DNA from: Micromonospora humi
GTDB lineage: Bacteria; Actinomycetota; Actinomycetes; Mycobacteriales; Micromonosporaceae
DNA: 64,000 nt
Direction of reading: 5' to 3'
NCBI RefSeq assembly: GCF_900090105.1
Contig: NZ_FMDM01000016.1
Coordinates: forward strand, 1 to 64,000
Shown here: one piece after another, positions 16,034 through 24,432 of the stretch
How positions within the stretch are numbered: position 1 is the stretch's first letter
How the letters are laid out: every line of letters starts with the position of its first letter
Made by a program: the position numbers and the translations under genes
Notes under the pieces: model-generated
Databases searched by the model: none
What the model saw: the letters and a program-made list of their open reading frames with translations, nothing else
What the model was told of the DNA's origin: nothing

Positions 16034-17038
16034 TCAGCTCGTGGCGAGCGCGGCGTCGGAGGAGAACACCAGGCCGACGCTGGCGGAACCGGTCTTGAGC
16101 GCGTTCTTGGTCTGCGGGCCGCCCGCGTCCAGCGAGCTGAACGAGCCGGCCTTGAAGTCGTAGACCTCGACGAGGCCGGCCTGGCACTTCGGCCGCTGCG
16201 GGCACTCCGGCGGACCGGCCAGGACGGTGGCCTGACCGGAGCACTTCGCGGCCAGGTCGGAGAGGGTGGACACGCCGTACTTGTCGGCGAACGCCTTGGT
16301 GACCGCGAAGGCGTTCTGGTCCTGCGCCTGGGACGGCTGGCCGAACACCAGACCGGCCTTGTCGCCCTCGGTCTTGAGCGCCGAAACCGTCTTCTCCAGC
16401 TCGGGCGAGGAGACCGGCTGCGCGTCCTTGCCGTTGGCCTTGGTGTTGAGGAACTCGGCCATGGTCGCGGCGTACTCCGGGACGACCTGGACCTGCCCCT
16501 TCTCCAGAGCCGGCTCGTAGAGCTCACGGTTGCCGATCGTCTGCACCTTGACCTGGTAGCCGGCCGCGGTGAGGGCGATCTTGTAGAGCTCGGCGACCGT
16601 CTGGCTCTCGCTGAAGTTGCCGGCGCCGACCGTCACCTGGCCGCCCGGGCCCTTCTCGATGCCGTCGGTCACGCCGTTGGCGGCGGCGAACTCCTGCGCC
16701 GCCACCTGGGGCGTCTTGCGGTCGACGTCGACGGCCCGGTTGAGCTGGATCAGCTTGGGCGTGTCGAGCTTCGCGGAGGCCTTGTCCAACGCGGCGACCA
16801 GCTGCGGGGTGGCCGCCTTCGCGTTGATCGCGGGAAGGACGTTGTCGGTGTTCTGGAGCTTCTTGTCGTCGGTGAGGACGACCAGCTGGTCACCCGCCAC
16901 CGGGGCGCAACCGGCGCCCGAGGCGCCCGCCTCGGGGGCGTCGGTGCCGGACGAGCCGGCGTCGCCGCAGCCGGTGAGAAGGCTCGCCGCGACGAGGGCG
17001 CCGAAGGCACCCGCGGCCAGCCGTGAACGTGCGCGCAT
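16034..17038 (-). CDS. Osmoprotectant ABC transporter binding lipoprotein, apparently circularly permuted
   Basis: The 334-residue lipoprotein (lipobox LLTGC, C24) has OpuAC/ProX family sequence, binding glycine betaine, choline or similar solutes outside the membrane. The order of parts is unusual. Residues about 52-120 (LVVLTDDKKLQNTDNVLPAIN through LNRAVDVDRKTPQVAAQEF) look like what is normally the C-terminal end of the family. The usual N-terminal start (VTVGAGNFSESQTVAELY) appears only at residue 135. The protein ends at VGLVFSSDAAL, where the normal fold would continue into LVVL. A G-rich linker (EKGPGG) joins the old ends. It is followed by two permease genes upstream on the same strand. 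Confidence 0.88.
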   Translation of the reverse strand: MRARSRLAAGAFGALVAASLLTGCGDAGSSGTDAPEAGASGAGCAPVAGDQLVVLTDDKKLQNTDNVLPAINAKAATPQLVAALDKASAKLDTPKLIQLNRAVDVDRKTPQVAAQEFAAANGVTDGIEKGPGGQVTVGAGNFSESQTVAELYKIALTAAGYQVKVQTIGNRELYEPALEKGQVQVVPEYAATMAEFLNTKANGKDAQPVSSPELEKTVSALKTEGDKAGLVFGQPSQAQDQNAFAVTKAFADKYGVSTLSDLAAKCSGQATVLAGPPECPQRPKCQAGLVEVYDFKAGSFSSLDAGGPQTKNALKTGSASVGLVFSSDAALATS

Positions 17039-17239
17039 CAGGTGCCCGCCTTCCGTGTCCCGGCGCGACCCCTTCGGGCCGGCCGCGTGTCCGACGGGCG
17101 ATCCGAACGCCGCCCGCGACTCCACCCAACATCCTCACGGACCCCACCGACAAATTCGGAGCGAATTTCGTCATCCGATCGTCACCGGGCGGCCGCGCGG
17201 CGGTGACCGCCGTCTCAGCGCCTCCCCTGGGCGGGTGCG

Positions 17240-17962
17240 TCAGCCCCCCGCCGTGGCCGCGGCGGCGCGGCGGTTCGCCCGCCGCCGGGCCCGGCGCAGC
17301 GGACGCGGCGTGACCATCCGCTCCACCACCGCGAGTACGCCCTCGACCAGCATCGCCAGACCGGCCACCAGGACGCCCCCGGCGATGATCTGGCCGCCGC
17401 CGGCCGCGATGTCGAGGCCGAAGCCGGCCCGGATGATCTGGCCCAGCCCGCCGCCGTTGACGAAGGACGCAAGCGCGGCGGTGGCCACCACCTGCACGGC
17501 CGCGGTCCGGAAACCGGCCGCCAGGTAGGGCACCGCGAGCGGCAGTTCCACCCGGCGCAGCACCTGCCCGCCGGAGAGCCCCATCCCGCGCGCGGCGTCC
17601 CGGGCCTCCGGGTCGGCCTGGCGGACCCCGGTGTACGCGTTCGCCAGCAGCGGCGGCACCGCGAACACCGCGAGCGCCACCACCACGGACGCGCGGCCGA
17701 ACCCGAGGAAGGTCAGCGGCAGGATGGTGAGCAGGGCCAGGGTCGGGATCGCCAGGGTGACGTTGGAGACCAGCAGCACCAGCCCGCCGCCCCGGCCGCT
17801 GTGTCCCAGCCAGAGGCCGACCGGCCAGGCCACCAGGCAACCGAGCAGCACCGCCAGGGCGGACATGCTCAGGTGCTCGCCGAGGCGGTCCAGCACCCCG
17901 CCGGGATTGGTCCAGTTCAGCGGATCGTTCAGCCAGGTCACGGCCGCCTGCACCGGGTTCAT
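17240..17962 (-). CDS. Osmoprotectant ABC transporter permease
   Basis: The 240-residue OpuAB/ProW-type membrane component has five to six hydrophobic segments. The binding-protein-dependent transport loop is seen in DAARGMGLSGGQVLRRVELPLAVPYLAAG, which docks on the ATPase. FVNGGGLGQIIRAGFGLD near the C-terminus is typical of betaine permeases. The ATG at 17962 overlaps the stop of the other permease by four bases. A 201-base gap precedes the binding-protein gene. Confidence 0.92.
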   Translation of the reverse strand: MNPVQAAVTWLNDPLNWTNPGGVLDRLGEHLSMSALAVLLGCLVAWPVGLWLGHSGRGGGLVLLVSNVTLAIPTLALLTILPLTFLGFGRASVVVALAVFAVPPLLANAYTGVRQADPEARDAARGMGLSGGQVLRRVELPLAVPYLAAGFRTAAVQVVATAALASFVNGGGLGQIIRAGFGLDIAAGGGQIIAGGVLVAGLAMLVEGVLAVVERMVTPRPLRRARRRANRRAAAATAGG

Positions 17963-18645
17963 GAGATTCTCCCGCGCAGCCACGGGGTCAGCAGCCGACC
18001 GACCCCGGCCAGGATCAGGTCGAGCACCAACGCCAACAGCACGCAGAGCACGGTGCCGGTCATGATCTGCGCCTTGTAGAAGTTGTTCTGGAAACCGGCG
18101 AAGATGAGCTGCCCGAGCCCGCCCCGACCGACCACCACGCCCACCGTGACCAGCGCGACCGTCGACACCGTGGCCAGCCGTACGCCGGTGAGGATGCCGG
18201 GCAGCGCCAGCGGCAGCTCGATCCGGAACAACCGGCCCCACCGGCCGTAGCCCATGCCCTCGGCGGCCTCCCGCACCTCGGGTGGCACCTGGTTCAGGCC
18301 GGCCAGCGTGTTACGCACGATGACCAGCAGCGCGTACAGCGCCACCACGGTGAGCACGGTCGCCGCGCCGATGCCGAGGTAGGGCGCGAGGAAGGCGAAC
18401 AGCGCCAGCGACGGGATGGTGTAGAGCACCCCGGTCAGCGCCAGGATGGACGCGGCCAGCGACCGGAACCAGTACGCTGCCACCGCGAGCGGCAGCGCCA
18501 CCAGCGCGGCGATCACCACGGCCCGGGCGGTCAACCAGGTGTGCTCGCGCAACGCGGCGAGGATGCTGTCAGAGTTGTCCCGCACGTACTGCCAGGAGAA
18601 CCACGGATTACCCGGGGCGGCCCGGTAGCTCAGGTGGAGGAACAC
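17959..18645 (-). CDS. Osmoprotectant ABC transporter permease
   Basis: Second permease of the importer, 228 residues. The ATPase-docking loop is EAAEGMGYGRWGRLFRIELPLALPGI, and VVVGRGGLGQLIFAGFQNNFY is the family C-terminal signature. The GTG at 18645 is only two bases from the divergent ATPase GTG at 18648. No ribosome site precedes it, so either the message is leaderless or the true start lies further in (for example the GTG in the segment WQYVRDNSD). Confidence 0.9.
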   Translation of the reverse strand: MFLHLSYRAAPGNPWFSWQYVRDNSDSILAALREHTWLTARAVVIAALVALPLAVAAYWFRSLAASILALTGVLYTIPSLALFAFLAPYLGIGAATVLTVVALYALLVIVRNTLAGLNQVPPEVREAAEGMGYGRWGRLFRIELPLALPGILTGVRLATVSTVALVTVGVVVGRGGLGQLIFAGFQNNFYKAQIMTGTVLCVLLALVLDLILAGVGRLLTPWLRGRIS

Positions 18646-18647
18646 AC

Positions 18648-19640
18648 GTGGACGTTACCCCGGGGAGCGACACCGGTCACGGCGCCGCCTCGATCACGCT
18701 GGAGCGCATCCGCAAGCGCTACCCGGACGGCACCGAGGCGGTCCGCGAGCTGAGCCTCGAGGTCAAGGCCGGCGAGCTGGTGGTGCTGATCGGCCCGTCC
18801 GGCTGCGGCAAGTCCACCGTGCTGCGGATGATCAACCGGCTGATCGAGCCGACCGACGGGCGGATCCTGCTCGGCGACGACGACGTCACAAGGGTCGACC
18901 CGGTGACGTTGCGGCGCCGGATCGGCTACGTGATCCAGAACGTCGGCCTGTTCCCGCATCAGACCGTGGCCGCGAACGTGGCGACCGTGCCGGGGCTGCT
19001 GGGCTGGTCCCGGGACCGGACCCGGACCCGGGTCGACGAGCTGCTGGAGCTGGTCGGCCTCGACCCGGCGCAGTTCGGCAGGCGCTACCCGCACGAGCTC
19101 TCCGGCGGCCAACGGCAGCGGGTGGGTGTCGCCCGGGCGCTCGCCGCCGACCCGGTGGTGCTGCTGATGGACGAGCCGTTCTCGGCCGTCGACCCGATCG
19201 TCCGGACCCGGCTGCAGGAGGAGTTCCTCCGGCTGCAGGCCGAGGTCCGCAAGACCATCGTGCTGGTCACCCACGACCTCGACGAGGCGGTGCGGCTGGG
19301 CGACCGGATCGCGGTGCTGTCCGAGGGCGGCGTCCTGGAGCAGTACGACACCCCCGCCGCGCTGCTCGGCTCGCCCGCCTCGGCGTTCGTCCGCGAGTTC
19401 GTCGGCGCCGACCGGGGCATCCGACGGCTGGCGGTCACCCCGGTGACCCACGCCGCGCTCGACCCGATCCCGGCCGGCGACCGGGCCGGCCTGCCCACCG
19501 TGTCGCTGGGTAGCTCGGCCTACGACGCGCTGGGCGCGCTGCTCACCTCCGGCGCCGACCGGGCGGTGGTCACCGAGGACGGCCGACCGGTCGGCCTGCT
19601 CACCCGCGCCCGGGTGCTCGCCATGGGGGCGGTGGACTGA
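18648..19640 (+). CDS. Osmoprotectant ABC transporter ATP-binding protein
   Basis: The 330-residue ProV/OpuAA-type ATPase powers the importer on the inner face of the membrane. Motifs are Walker A GPSGCGKST, Q-loop YVIQNVGLFPH, signature LSGGQRQR, Walker B VVLLMDEPFSAVDP and the switch histidine in LVTHD. The C-terminal 75 residues resemble a reduced CBS region, which senses ionic strength in relatives. GGAGG lies seven bases before the GTG start. That ribosome site is inside the first codons of the opposite-strand permease. Confidence 0.93.
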   Translation: MDVTPGSDTGHGAASITLERIRKRYPDGTEAVRELSLEVKAGELVVLIGPSGCGKSTVLRMINRLIEPTDGRILLGDDDVTRVDPVTLRRRIGYVIQNVGLFPHQTVAANVATVPGLLGWSRDRTRTRVDELLELVGLDPAQFGRRYPHELSGGQRQRVGVARALAADPVVLLMDEPFSAVDPIVRTRLQEEFLRLQAEVRKTIVLVTHDLDEAVRLGDRIAVLSEGGVLEQYDTPAALLGSPASAFVREFVGADRGIRRLAVTPVTHAALDPIPAGDRAGLPTVSLGSSAYDALGALLTSGADRAVVTEDGRPVGLLTRARVLAMGAVD

Positions 19641-19685
19641 TCCCGGCCCGCCCGACCTGGCCGGGCTGACGATCCGGCCGGGATC
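19639..19685. terminator. Shared hairpin between convergent genes
   Basis: A 10-base perfect inverted repeat (GATCCCGGCC and its complement, 27-base loop) overlaps the stop codons of both the ATPase gene and the convergent membrane-protein gene. It probably acts in both directions. Confidence 0.5.
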
Positions 19686-20175
19686 AGGCTCGGCCGCCGA
19701 GGCTGGCCAGGCCGACGATCCAGCCGGCGAAGAAGCCGTACGTGACGCCGGCGCTGGCGGCCTGGAAGGCGGCGTAGAGCGTGCCGCCCGGCCCGAGGAG
19801 CGTGGCGAGCAGCGCGGCGACGCCGGCCGCCAGGGCGTACGCGCCCCAGCCGGAGAGGAACTGGCTGCCCGAGGCGGCCACCCGGTCCACCTGCGGACCG
19901 GGCAGCAGATAGAGCAGCGCCGCGGCCGCCACGATCAGCAGGATCGCCCGCAGGTTGGCGGTGAGCAGCCCTTCGTCCGCGTGCCACCGCCAGGCCGGCC
20001 AGGCCAGCAGCCGCAGGAACCAGCCGCCGGCGCCGGTCGGGTCGGTGTGGCCCTGCGCCCAGCCCACGTACATCGGGCTGCCGCCGACCGCGACGAGCAG
20101 GAACGCGGCGAGCGTGCCGGTGCCGGCGGCCGTGCCGTACCGGCCGACGGTGCGGGGGCGGTTGGTGAGGGCCAT
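19684..20175 (-). CDS. Membrane protein of unknown function
   Basis: The 163-residue protein has four likely membrane segments (about residues 15-38, 78-93, 108-127 and 140-158). A loop with PMYVGWAQGHTDPTG lies between the first two. I do not recognise a family with confidence. The ATG at 20175 (MALTNRPRT) is chosen because the upstream extension is R/G-rich and lacks a ribosome site. It converges with the osmoprotectant ATPase gene. Confidence 0.65.
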   Translation of the reverse strand: MALTNRPRTVGRYGTAAGTGTLAAFLLVAVGGSPMYVGWAQGHTDPTGAGGWFLRLLAWPAWRWHADEGLLTANLRAILLIVAAAALLYLLPGPQVDRVAASGSQFLSGWGAYALAAGVAALLATLLGPGGTLYAAFQAASAGVTYGFFAGWIVGLASLGGRA

Positions 20176-20257
20176 GGAACGGTCAGTTCCCGAGCCGCCG
20201 CGCCGGGCAAACCTGCCCCACCGCGCGACCGCCGCCGGCCGCCGGACGGCCACCGGA

Positions 20258-20560
20258 TCAGTGCTTCATCAGGTAGTCGATGAAGGCGGCGCGCAGCAGC
20301 GGCGCGGACTCGTCGTAGCCGTGCCCGGTCAACTCGCGCCACAGCGCGTTGGCCTCGTCGATGGTCGGCCCCACCGAGTTCGGCGCCCCGTCCAGGGCGG
20401 CGGCCTCGTCGGCGTTCGGCAGGTGCCGCAGCACGGACCAGAAGAACCCCACGTCGCGACGCTCCCGGGCCAGGTGGAACGCCTGCTCGCGCAGCTCCTC
20501 GGTGGAGAGCTTGTCGAGCTCGTCGAAGGTACGGCCGCCGGGGGCAGGAGTCTCCGTCAT
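20258..20560 (-). CDS. Small conserved acidic protein
   Basis: A 100-residue soluble protein, helix-rich and acidic (FDELDKLSTEELREQAFHLARE, FFWSVLRHLPN, LMKH at the end). No catalytic motif is evident. The composition and phase pattern are those of a real gene. It lies between two membrane-protein genes on the same strand with gaps of about 60-80 bases. Function unknown. Confidence 0.7.
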   Translation of the reverse strand: MTETPAPGGRTFDELDKLSTEELREQAFHLARERRDVGFFWSVLRHLPNADEAAALDGAPNSVGPTIDEANALWRELTGHGYDESAPLLRAAFIDYLMKH

Positions 20561-20622
20561 GCCGCCGAGCCTAACCGGCGAGATCAGCTCCGGCCCGCCG
20601 GACGCGACGCCCCCGGCCGGCG

Positions 20623-21858
20623 TCAGCGGTCGTCGGCGTCCCAGCGTCGCGGCTCGCTCTCCCAGCGCGGCGCCTCCCACGCGTCGACGGGCGTGTCGGT
20701 GTCGGTGCGCATCGGCAGCACCGACGGCCAGGTGTCGGCCGGCTCGGGCGCCGGCGTCATCGCCCAGCCGCTGCTGAGCGTGCCGTCGCCGGTGGGCCGC
20801 TGCGGCCCGGACGCGCGCGGGCCCGGCGGCGCCGGGCGGGGTCGGCCGAACGCCTCCACCAGGCGGGTGACCAGCAGCCCGACGCCGAGGGCCGCGCCGC
20901 CCACCGCCCACCGGCTGACCGTCCAGTCGTGCGCCACCGTCCAGGCCAGGAACACCACCACCAGGCAGACCGAGAGCAGGGCGCCGAAGATGCCGCCACG
21001 CCGGCCGTACGCGCTGGTGCCGCCGAGCAGCACCGTGCCGACCGCCAGCACCGACCAGTCCAGGCCGGTGCCCGGAGCGACAGTGCCGTCGCCGTTCGCG
21101 GCGATCAGCATCCCACCGAGCATGGCCAGCACCGTGGAGCCGACGAGCGCCAGCGCGGTCACCGAGGCGGCCACCGCGCCCCGTCGGCGGGCCGGGTCGG
21201 CGACCGGACGGAACCGGCCGATCAGCCGGCGCACCGGTTTGATCGCGCCGAAGAGGCCACCGAGGACGGCCACCGCGGCGAAGCCGACGAAGAGGTAGAG
21301 CGCGGCGCGGCGCGGGTCGTAGTCGCCCTGGACGGTGACCGGGGCGGTCCGCCGCTCCAGCCAGACGATCACGCCGGCCGCGCCGGCCAGGCTCGCCGCC
21401 CAGCCGGGCACGTGCAGCACCACCACGGCCAGGGCGAGCGCCAGCCCGGCGACCGCCGCCACCGCTAGTGCAGGGAGCAGCACCTCGCGGGCGCCCCGGT
21501 CGCCCTGCTCGGCGTAGTGCAGCGCGGCAGCGAGCGCGACCGGGCCGATCGCCAGGTTCACCGCGGCCGCCCGCAGGCTCAGACCGGCGGCCAGGGTGAG
21601 CAGGCCGAGCCCGGCCACGTCGACCAGCAGCGTCTTCAGCGCCCCGCCGCGCAACGCGTCCGAGTCTTCCCGCCAGAGCAGCCAGGTCACCGCCGCCAGC
21701 CCGGCGAGCAGCGCGAACTCCCAGACCACGTGCACCGCGATCCGGTCCCGGCCGGGCTCGCCGTGGGTCGGGTCGTCGAAGACGTTCTCCAGTACCGCGG
21801 CGGGCACGCCGGACGACGTCTCCGGTGGGACCGTCCGGCCCGACTGGTCGTACCCCAT
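20623..21858 (-). CDS. RbsC-like sugar ABC permease-type membrane protein, orphan
   Basis: The 411-residue protein has about nine hydrophobic segments. Near residue 290 it carries VLLGGTSAYGRRGGIFGALL, which resembles the conserved GGTS...GGxGS motif of ribose/xylose-type permeases (BPD_transp_2). An N-terminal 40-residue and a C-terminal 80-residue hydrophilic tail are extra. No ATPase or sugar-binding protein gene is adjacent, so it either works with distant partners or has another role. The ATG at 21858 starts MGYDQSGR. Confidence 0.65.
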   Translation of the reverse strand: MGYDQSGRTVPPETSSGVPAAVLENVFDDPTHGEPGRDRIAVHVVWEFALLAGLAAVTWLLWREDSDALRGGALKTLLVDVAGLGLLTLAAGLSLRAAAVNLAIGPVALAAALHYAEQGDRGAREVLLPALAVAAVAGLALALAVVVLHVPGWAASLAGAAGVIVWLERRTAPVTVQGDYDPRRAALYLFVGFAAVAVLGGLFGAIKPVRRLIGRFRPVADPARRRGAVAASVTALALVGSTVLAMLGGMLIAANGDGTVAPGTGLDWSVLAVGTVLLGGTSAYGRRGGIFGALLSVCLVVVFLAWTVAHDWTVSRWAVGGAALGVGLLVTRLVEAFGRPRPAPPGPRASGPQRPTGDGTLSSGWAMTPAPEPADTWPSVLPMRTDTDTPVDAWEAPRWESEPRRWDADDR

Positions 21859-21976
21859 TGGCCCGCGCCTCCCAGGTGGCCGCGTCCGGCCCACTCCTCG
21901 GGCGGACCGGCGGCGGCCGTCGCTCTCCGGTCGCCAGGGACGGTACCTGCGGGCGCGAGGTGGCGGAACCCTCGGA

Positions 21977-22507
21977 TCAGCGGCGCCCGCGCGGCGTCTC
22001 CCGGTCGCCCGGCTCCCGGTCCTCGTCGTCCTCCTGCTCGGGCACCCGGCACGAGCGCTCCAACCAGAGTGCGGCCACGACCAGGGCCAGCGAGGCGACC
22101 AGCCCGGCCACCGCGGCCGGGCGGTCGCCGACGGCGGCGTTGGTCCGCTCCACGAACAGCCAGCCGGTGAGCCCGGCGTAGAAGCCGGTGAAGATGGCTC
22201 CGGCCAGCGCGGACGCCTTGGCGAGCACGACGAACCGGGCGACCAGCAGCGGGTTCACCGGTTCCCGGCCGGGCCGCCGCTCGATCCGGCTGCGGGTGTT
22301 GGCCGCCGCGTAGCCCTCCAGCACGGCCAGCCCGGCCAGCGTGATCACCGGCAGCCAGGGCAGGTCCGGCGCGAAGTCGTAGTAGAAGCCGCTGATCAGC
22401 AGCCAGGCCACCGCGGCGGCGGCCAGACCGGCCACCACCAGCGTGGAGACCCGGGTCGGACCCATCCGGAAGCGGTCGGGGTCCTGCGGGTTCCGGGCCG
22501 TACTCAT
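21977..22507 (-). CDS. DUF3180 membrane protein of the fol cluster
   Basis: The 176-residue product has four membrane segments (about residues 19-40, 44-62, 86-108 and 122-142) and an acidic-basic C-terminal tail. DUF3180 proteins typically follow folK in actinobacteria; their function is unknown. The ATG at 22507 overlaps the folK stop by four bases, which makes coupled translation likely. Confidence 0.85.
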   Translation of the reverse strand: MSTARNPQDPDRFRMGPTRVSTLVVAGLAAAAVAWLLISGFYYDFAPDLPWLPVITLAGLAVLEGYAAANTRSRIERRPGREPVNPLLVARFVVLAKASALAGAIFTGFYAGLTGWLFVERTNAAVGDRPAAVAGLVASLALVVAALWLERSCRVPEQEDDEDREPGDRETPRGRR

Positions 22508-23031
22508 GCGTCCGACTCTAGCGTCAGATCGGGTCGGGGGCTCAGTTCCAGGGCGTCGCCGGCCAGCGGCTCGGCGTTGAGCAGGTCGGTCAGCCAGCCG
22601 TGCCCGGGCAGCCGGCCGTGCGGCTCGATGTCGATCCACGGCCGCAGCACGAAGGCCCGCAGGTGGGCGCGCGGGTGCGGCAGGGTCAGCTCGGGGTCGT
22701 CGACGAGCACCGGCTGCCCGGCGTCGTCCCAGACCGCGATCACGTCCACGTCCAGCGTGCGCGGCCCGTACCGGCGGGCCGGGTCGCGGGTCCGCCCGGC
22801 CGCCGCCTCGGCGGCCCGGGCCCGGGCCAGCCAGTCGCCCGGCGCGGCCGCCGGGTCCGCGACCATCACCGCCGCGTTCAGGTACGCGGGCTGCTCCGCG
22901 TCCCCCCACGGTGGAGTCTCGTAGACGCCGGAGACCAGCAGCACCTCGTCGCCGAGCGCGGCCACCGCGGTTCGCAGGTGGTCGAGGCGGTCGCCGAGGT
23001 TGCTGCCGATCGACAGCACGGCCCGGGTCAC
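22504..23031 (-). CDS. folK: 2-amino-4-hydroxy-6-hydroxymethyldihydropteridine pyrophosphokinase
   Basis: Transfers pyrophosphate from ATP to the pterin in folate synthesis. The 175-residue product has the substrate-binding LSIGSNLGDRLDHL, VYETPPWG, PAYLNAAV and the signature RYGPRTLDVDVI, whose two aspartates bind magnesium. LPHPRAHLRAFVL is the usual end. The GTG at 23031 overlaps the folB stop (GTGA). Confidence 0.96.
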   Translation of the reverse strand: MTRAVLSIGSNLGDRLDHLRTAVAALGDEVLLVSGVYETPPWGDAEQPAYLNAAVMVADPAAAPGDWLARARAAEAAAGRTRDPARRYGPRTLDVDVIAVWDDAGQPVLVDDPELTLPHPRAHLRAFVLRPWIDIEPHGRLPGHGWLTDLLNAEPLAGDALELSPRPDLTLESDA

Positions 23032-23387
23032 CGGGTACGCCGCATGGTGACGGCCACGTCCCGGAAGGCGTGCGGGATCGGGGCCTCCGGCTTGTGCACG
23101 GTCACCGTCGCGGCGACGACCCGCGGCTCGGCCAGGCAGATCGCGAGCAGCCGGTCGGCCAGCGTCTCGATCAGGTTCACCGGTTCGCCGGTGACCACCG
23201 CGACCAGCCGTTCGGCCAGCTCGCCGTAGTGCACGGTGTCGGTCACGTCGTCGGAGCGGGCGGCCGGGCCCAGGTCGAGTTCGAGCACCGCGTCGACCAC
23301 GAACTCCTGCCCCTGGGCGCGCTCGAAGTCGTAGACGCCGTGCCGGCCGTGCGCCCGCAGGCCGGTCAGCTCGATCCGGTCGGTCAT
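23028..23387 (-). CDS. folB: Dihydroneopterin aldolase
   Basis: Cleaves dihydroneopterin to hydroxymethyldihydropterin. The 119 residues match family length. Conserved parts are LRAHGRHGVYDFERAQGQEFVVD at the N-terminus, DTVHYGELAERLV and LIETLADRL with the active-site glutamate region, and VTVHKPEAPIP near the end. The ATG overlaps the folP stop, and its stop overlaps folK. Confidence 0.96.
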   Translation of the reverse strand: MTDRIELTGLRAHGRHGVYDFERAQGQEFVVDAVLELDLGPAARSDDVTDTVHYGELAERLVAVVTGEPVNLIETLADRLLAICLAEPRVVAATVTVHKPEAPIPHAFRDVAVTMRRTR

Positions 23388-24271
23388 CGGTGCCCTCCGG
23401 TGCCGGCGCCGGCCGCCCCGGTCCGCGTCGTGGTCGCCAGCCGCGGGCGGCCGGTGGCGCGCCAGACGGCGAGCGCGTCGGCGGTGCCGCGCACGTCGTG
23501 CACGCGTACCCCCCAGGCGCCGGCCGCCACGGCCAGCACGCTGGTCGCGACCGTCGCGGCCTCCCGCCCGGCGGTCGGGCGCGGATCGCCGGCCGGGCCG
23601 GCGAGCAGCCGGCCCAGGTAGGACTTGCGGCTGGAGCCGAACAGCACCGGGAAGCCGAGGTCGACCAGCTCGGGCAGGCGGGCGCTGAGTTCCCAGTTGT
23701 GCGCGGCGGTCTTGGCGAAGCCGAGCCCCGGGTCGACGATGATCCGGTCGGCGGCGACCCCGGCGGCGAGCGCCGCGTCGACCCGCCGGCCCAGCTCGGC
23801 CCGGACGTCGGCCACCACGTCGGTGTAGGTGGCCAGGTCCCGCATCTCACGGGAGTGCCCCCGCCAGTGCATGAGGACCCAGGGGCAGCCGGCGTCGCGG
23901 ACCACCCGGGCCATGTCCGGGTCGGCGAGGCCGCCGGACACGTCGTTCACCACGTCCGCCCCGGCGGCGAGCGCGGCCTCGGCGACCCGGGCCCGGCTGG
24001 TGTCGATGCTGACCGGGATGCCGGCGGCGCTCAGCTCGCGGACCACCGGCGACACCCGGGCGGTCTCGGTCTCCGCGTCGATCCGGTCGGCGCCGGGCCG
24101 GGTGGACTCGCCGCCGACGTCGACGAGGTCCGCGCCGGCCGCGCGGAGTCGCACCCCGTGTGCGACGGCGGCGTCCAGATCGGCGTATCTGCCGCCGTCG
24201 GAGAAGGAGTCGGGGGTGACGTTGAGGACGCCCATCACCACCGGGGCATCCGCTCGTACCAGATCGGTCAC
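23384..24271 (-). CDS. folP: Dihydropteroate synthase
   Basis: Condenses the pterin pyrophosphate with p-aminobenzoate, the sulfonamide target. Motifs are VLNVTPDSFSDGG near residue 15, DVGGESTRPGA, SIDTSRARVAEAAL, VNDVSGG, DPGLGFAKT and the C-terminal GVRVHDV. The GTG at 24271 gives 295 residues and matches usual family length. An ATG at 24349 would add 26 residues. Neither has a strong ribosome site. It begins the folP-folB-folK-DUF3180 run; folE lies 12.8 kb away beyond the secretion-like block. Confidence 0.94.
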   Translation of the reverse strand: MTDLVRADAPVVMGVLNVTPDSFSDGGRYADLDAAVAHGVRLRAAGADLVDVGGESTRPGADRIDAETETARVSPVVRELSAAGIPVSIDTSRARVAEAALAAGADVVNDVSGGLADPDMARVVRDAGCPWVLMHWRGHSREMRDLATYTDVVADVRAELGRRVDAALAAGVAADRIIVDPGLGFAKTAAHNWELSARLPELVDLGFPVLFGSSRKSYLGRLLAGPAGDPRPTAGREAATVATSVLAVAAGAWGVRVHDVRGTADALAVWRATGRPRLATTTRTGAAGAGTGGHR

Positions 24272-24403
24272 GGACCCGACAGTACCGTTCGCCGGCAGGG
24301 CTTCCGGCCACCGGGCGAGCCCCGGATCCGGCAGCCCTGACGTGCGCATTGGAACAGGTGTACGATGGGACGTCCGGGTCGTTCCGGGTCCACTCTTCGC
24401 GGC

Positions 24404-24432
24404 TTGTCGCAAAGGTGGCCGGCCCGTACGCT
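24404..24432 (+). promoter_or_regulatory. Probable promoter of the type IV secretion-like operon
   Basis: TTGTCG (24404-24409) and TACGCT (24427-24432) are spaced by 17 bases, a good match to the actinomycete housekeeping promoter. They point towards the gene at 24631 with a leader of about 190 bases. Confidence 0.5.

Noticed and set aside
13906..17038. Fusion of the repeat protein with the binding-protein region
   Set aside because: The open frame upstream of 15900 is an out-of-frame read of the binding-protein gene; two membrane helices follow directly after the ATG at 15900.
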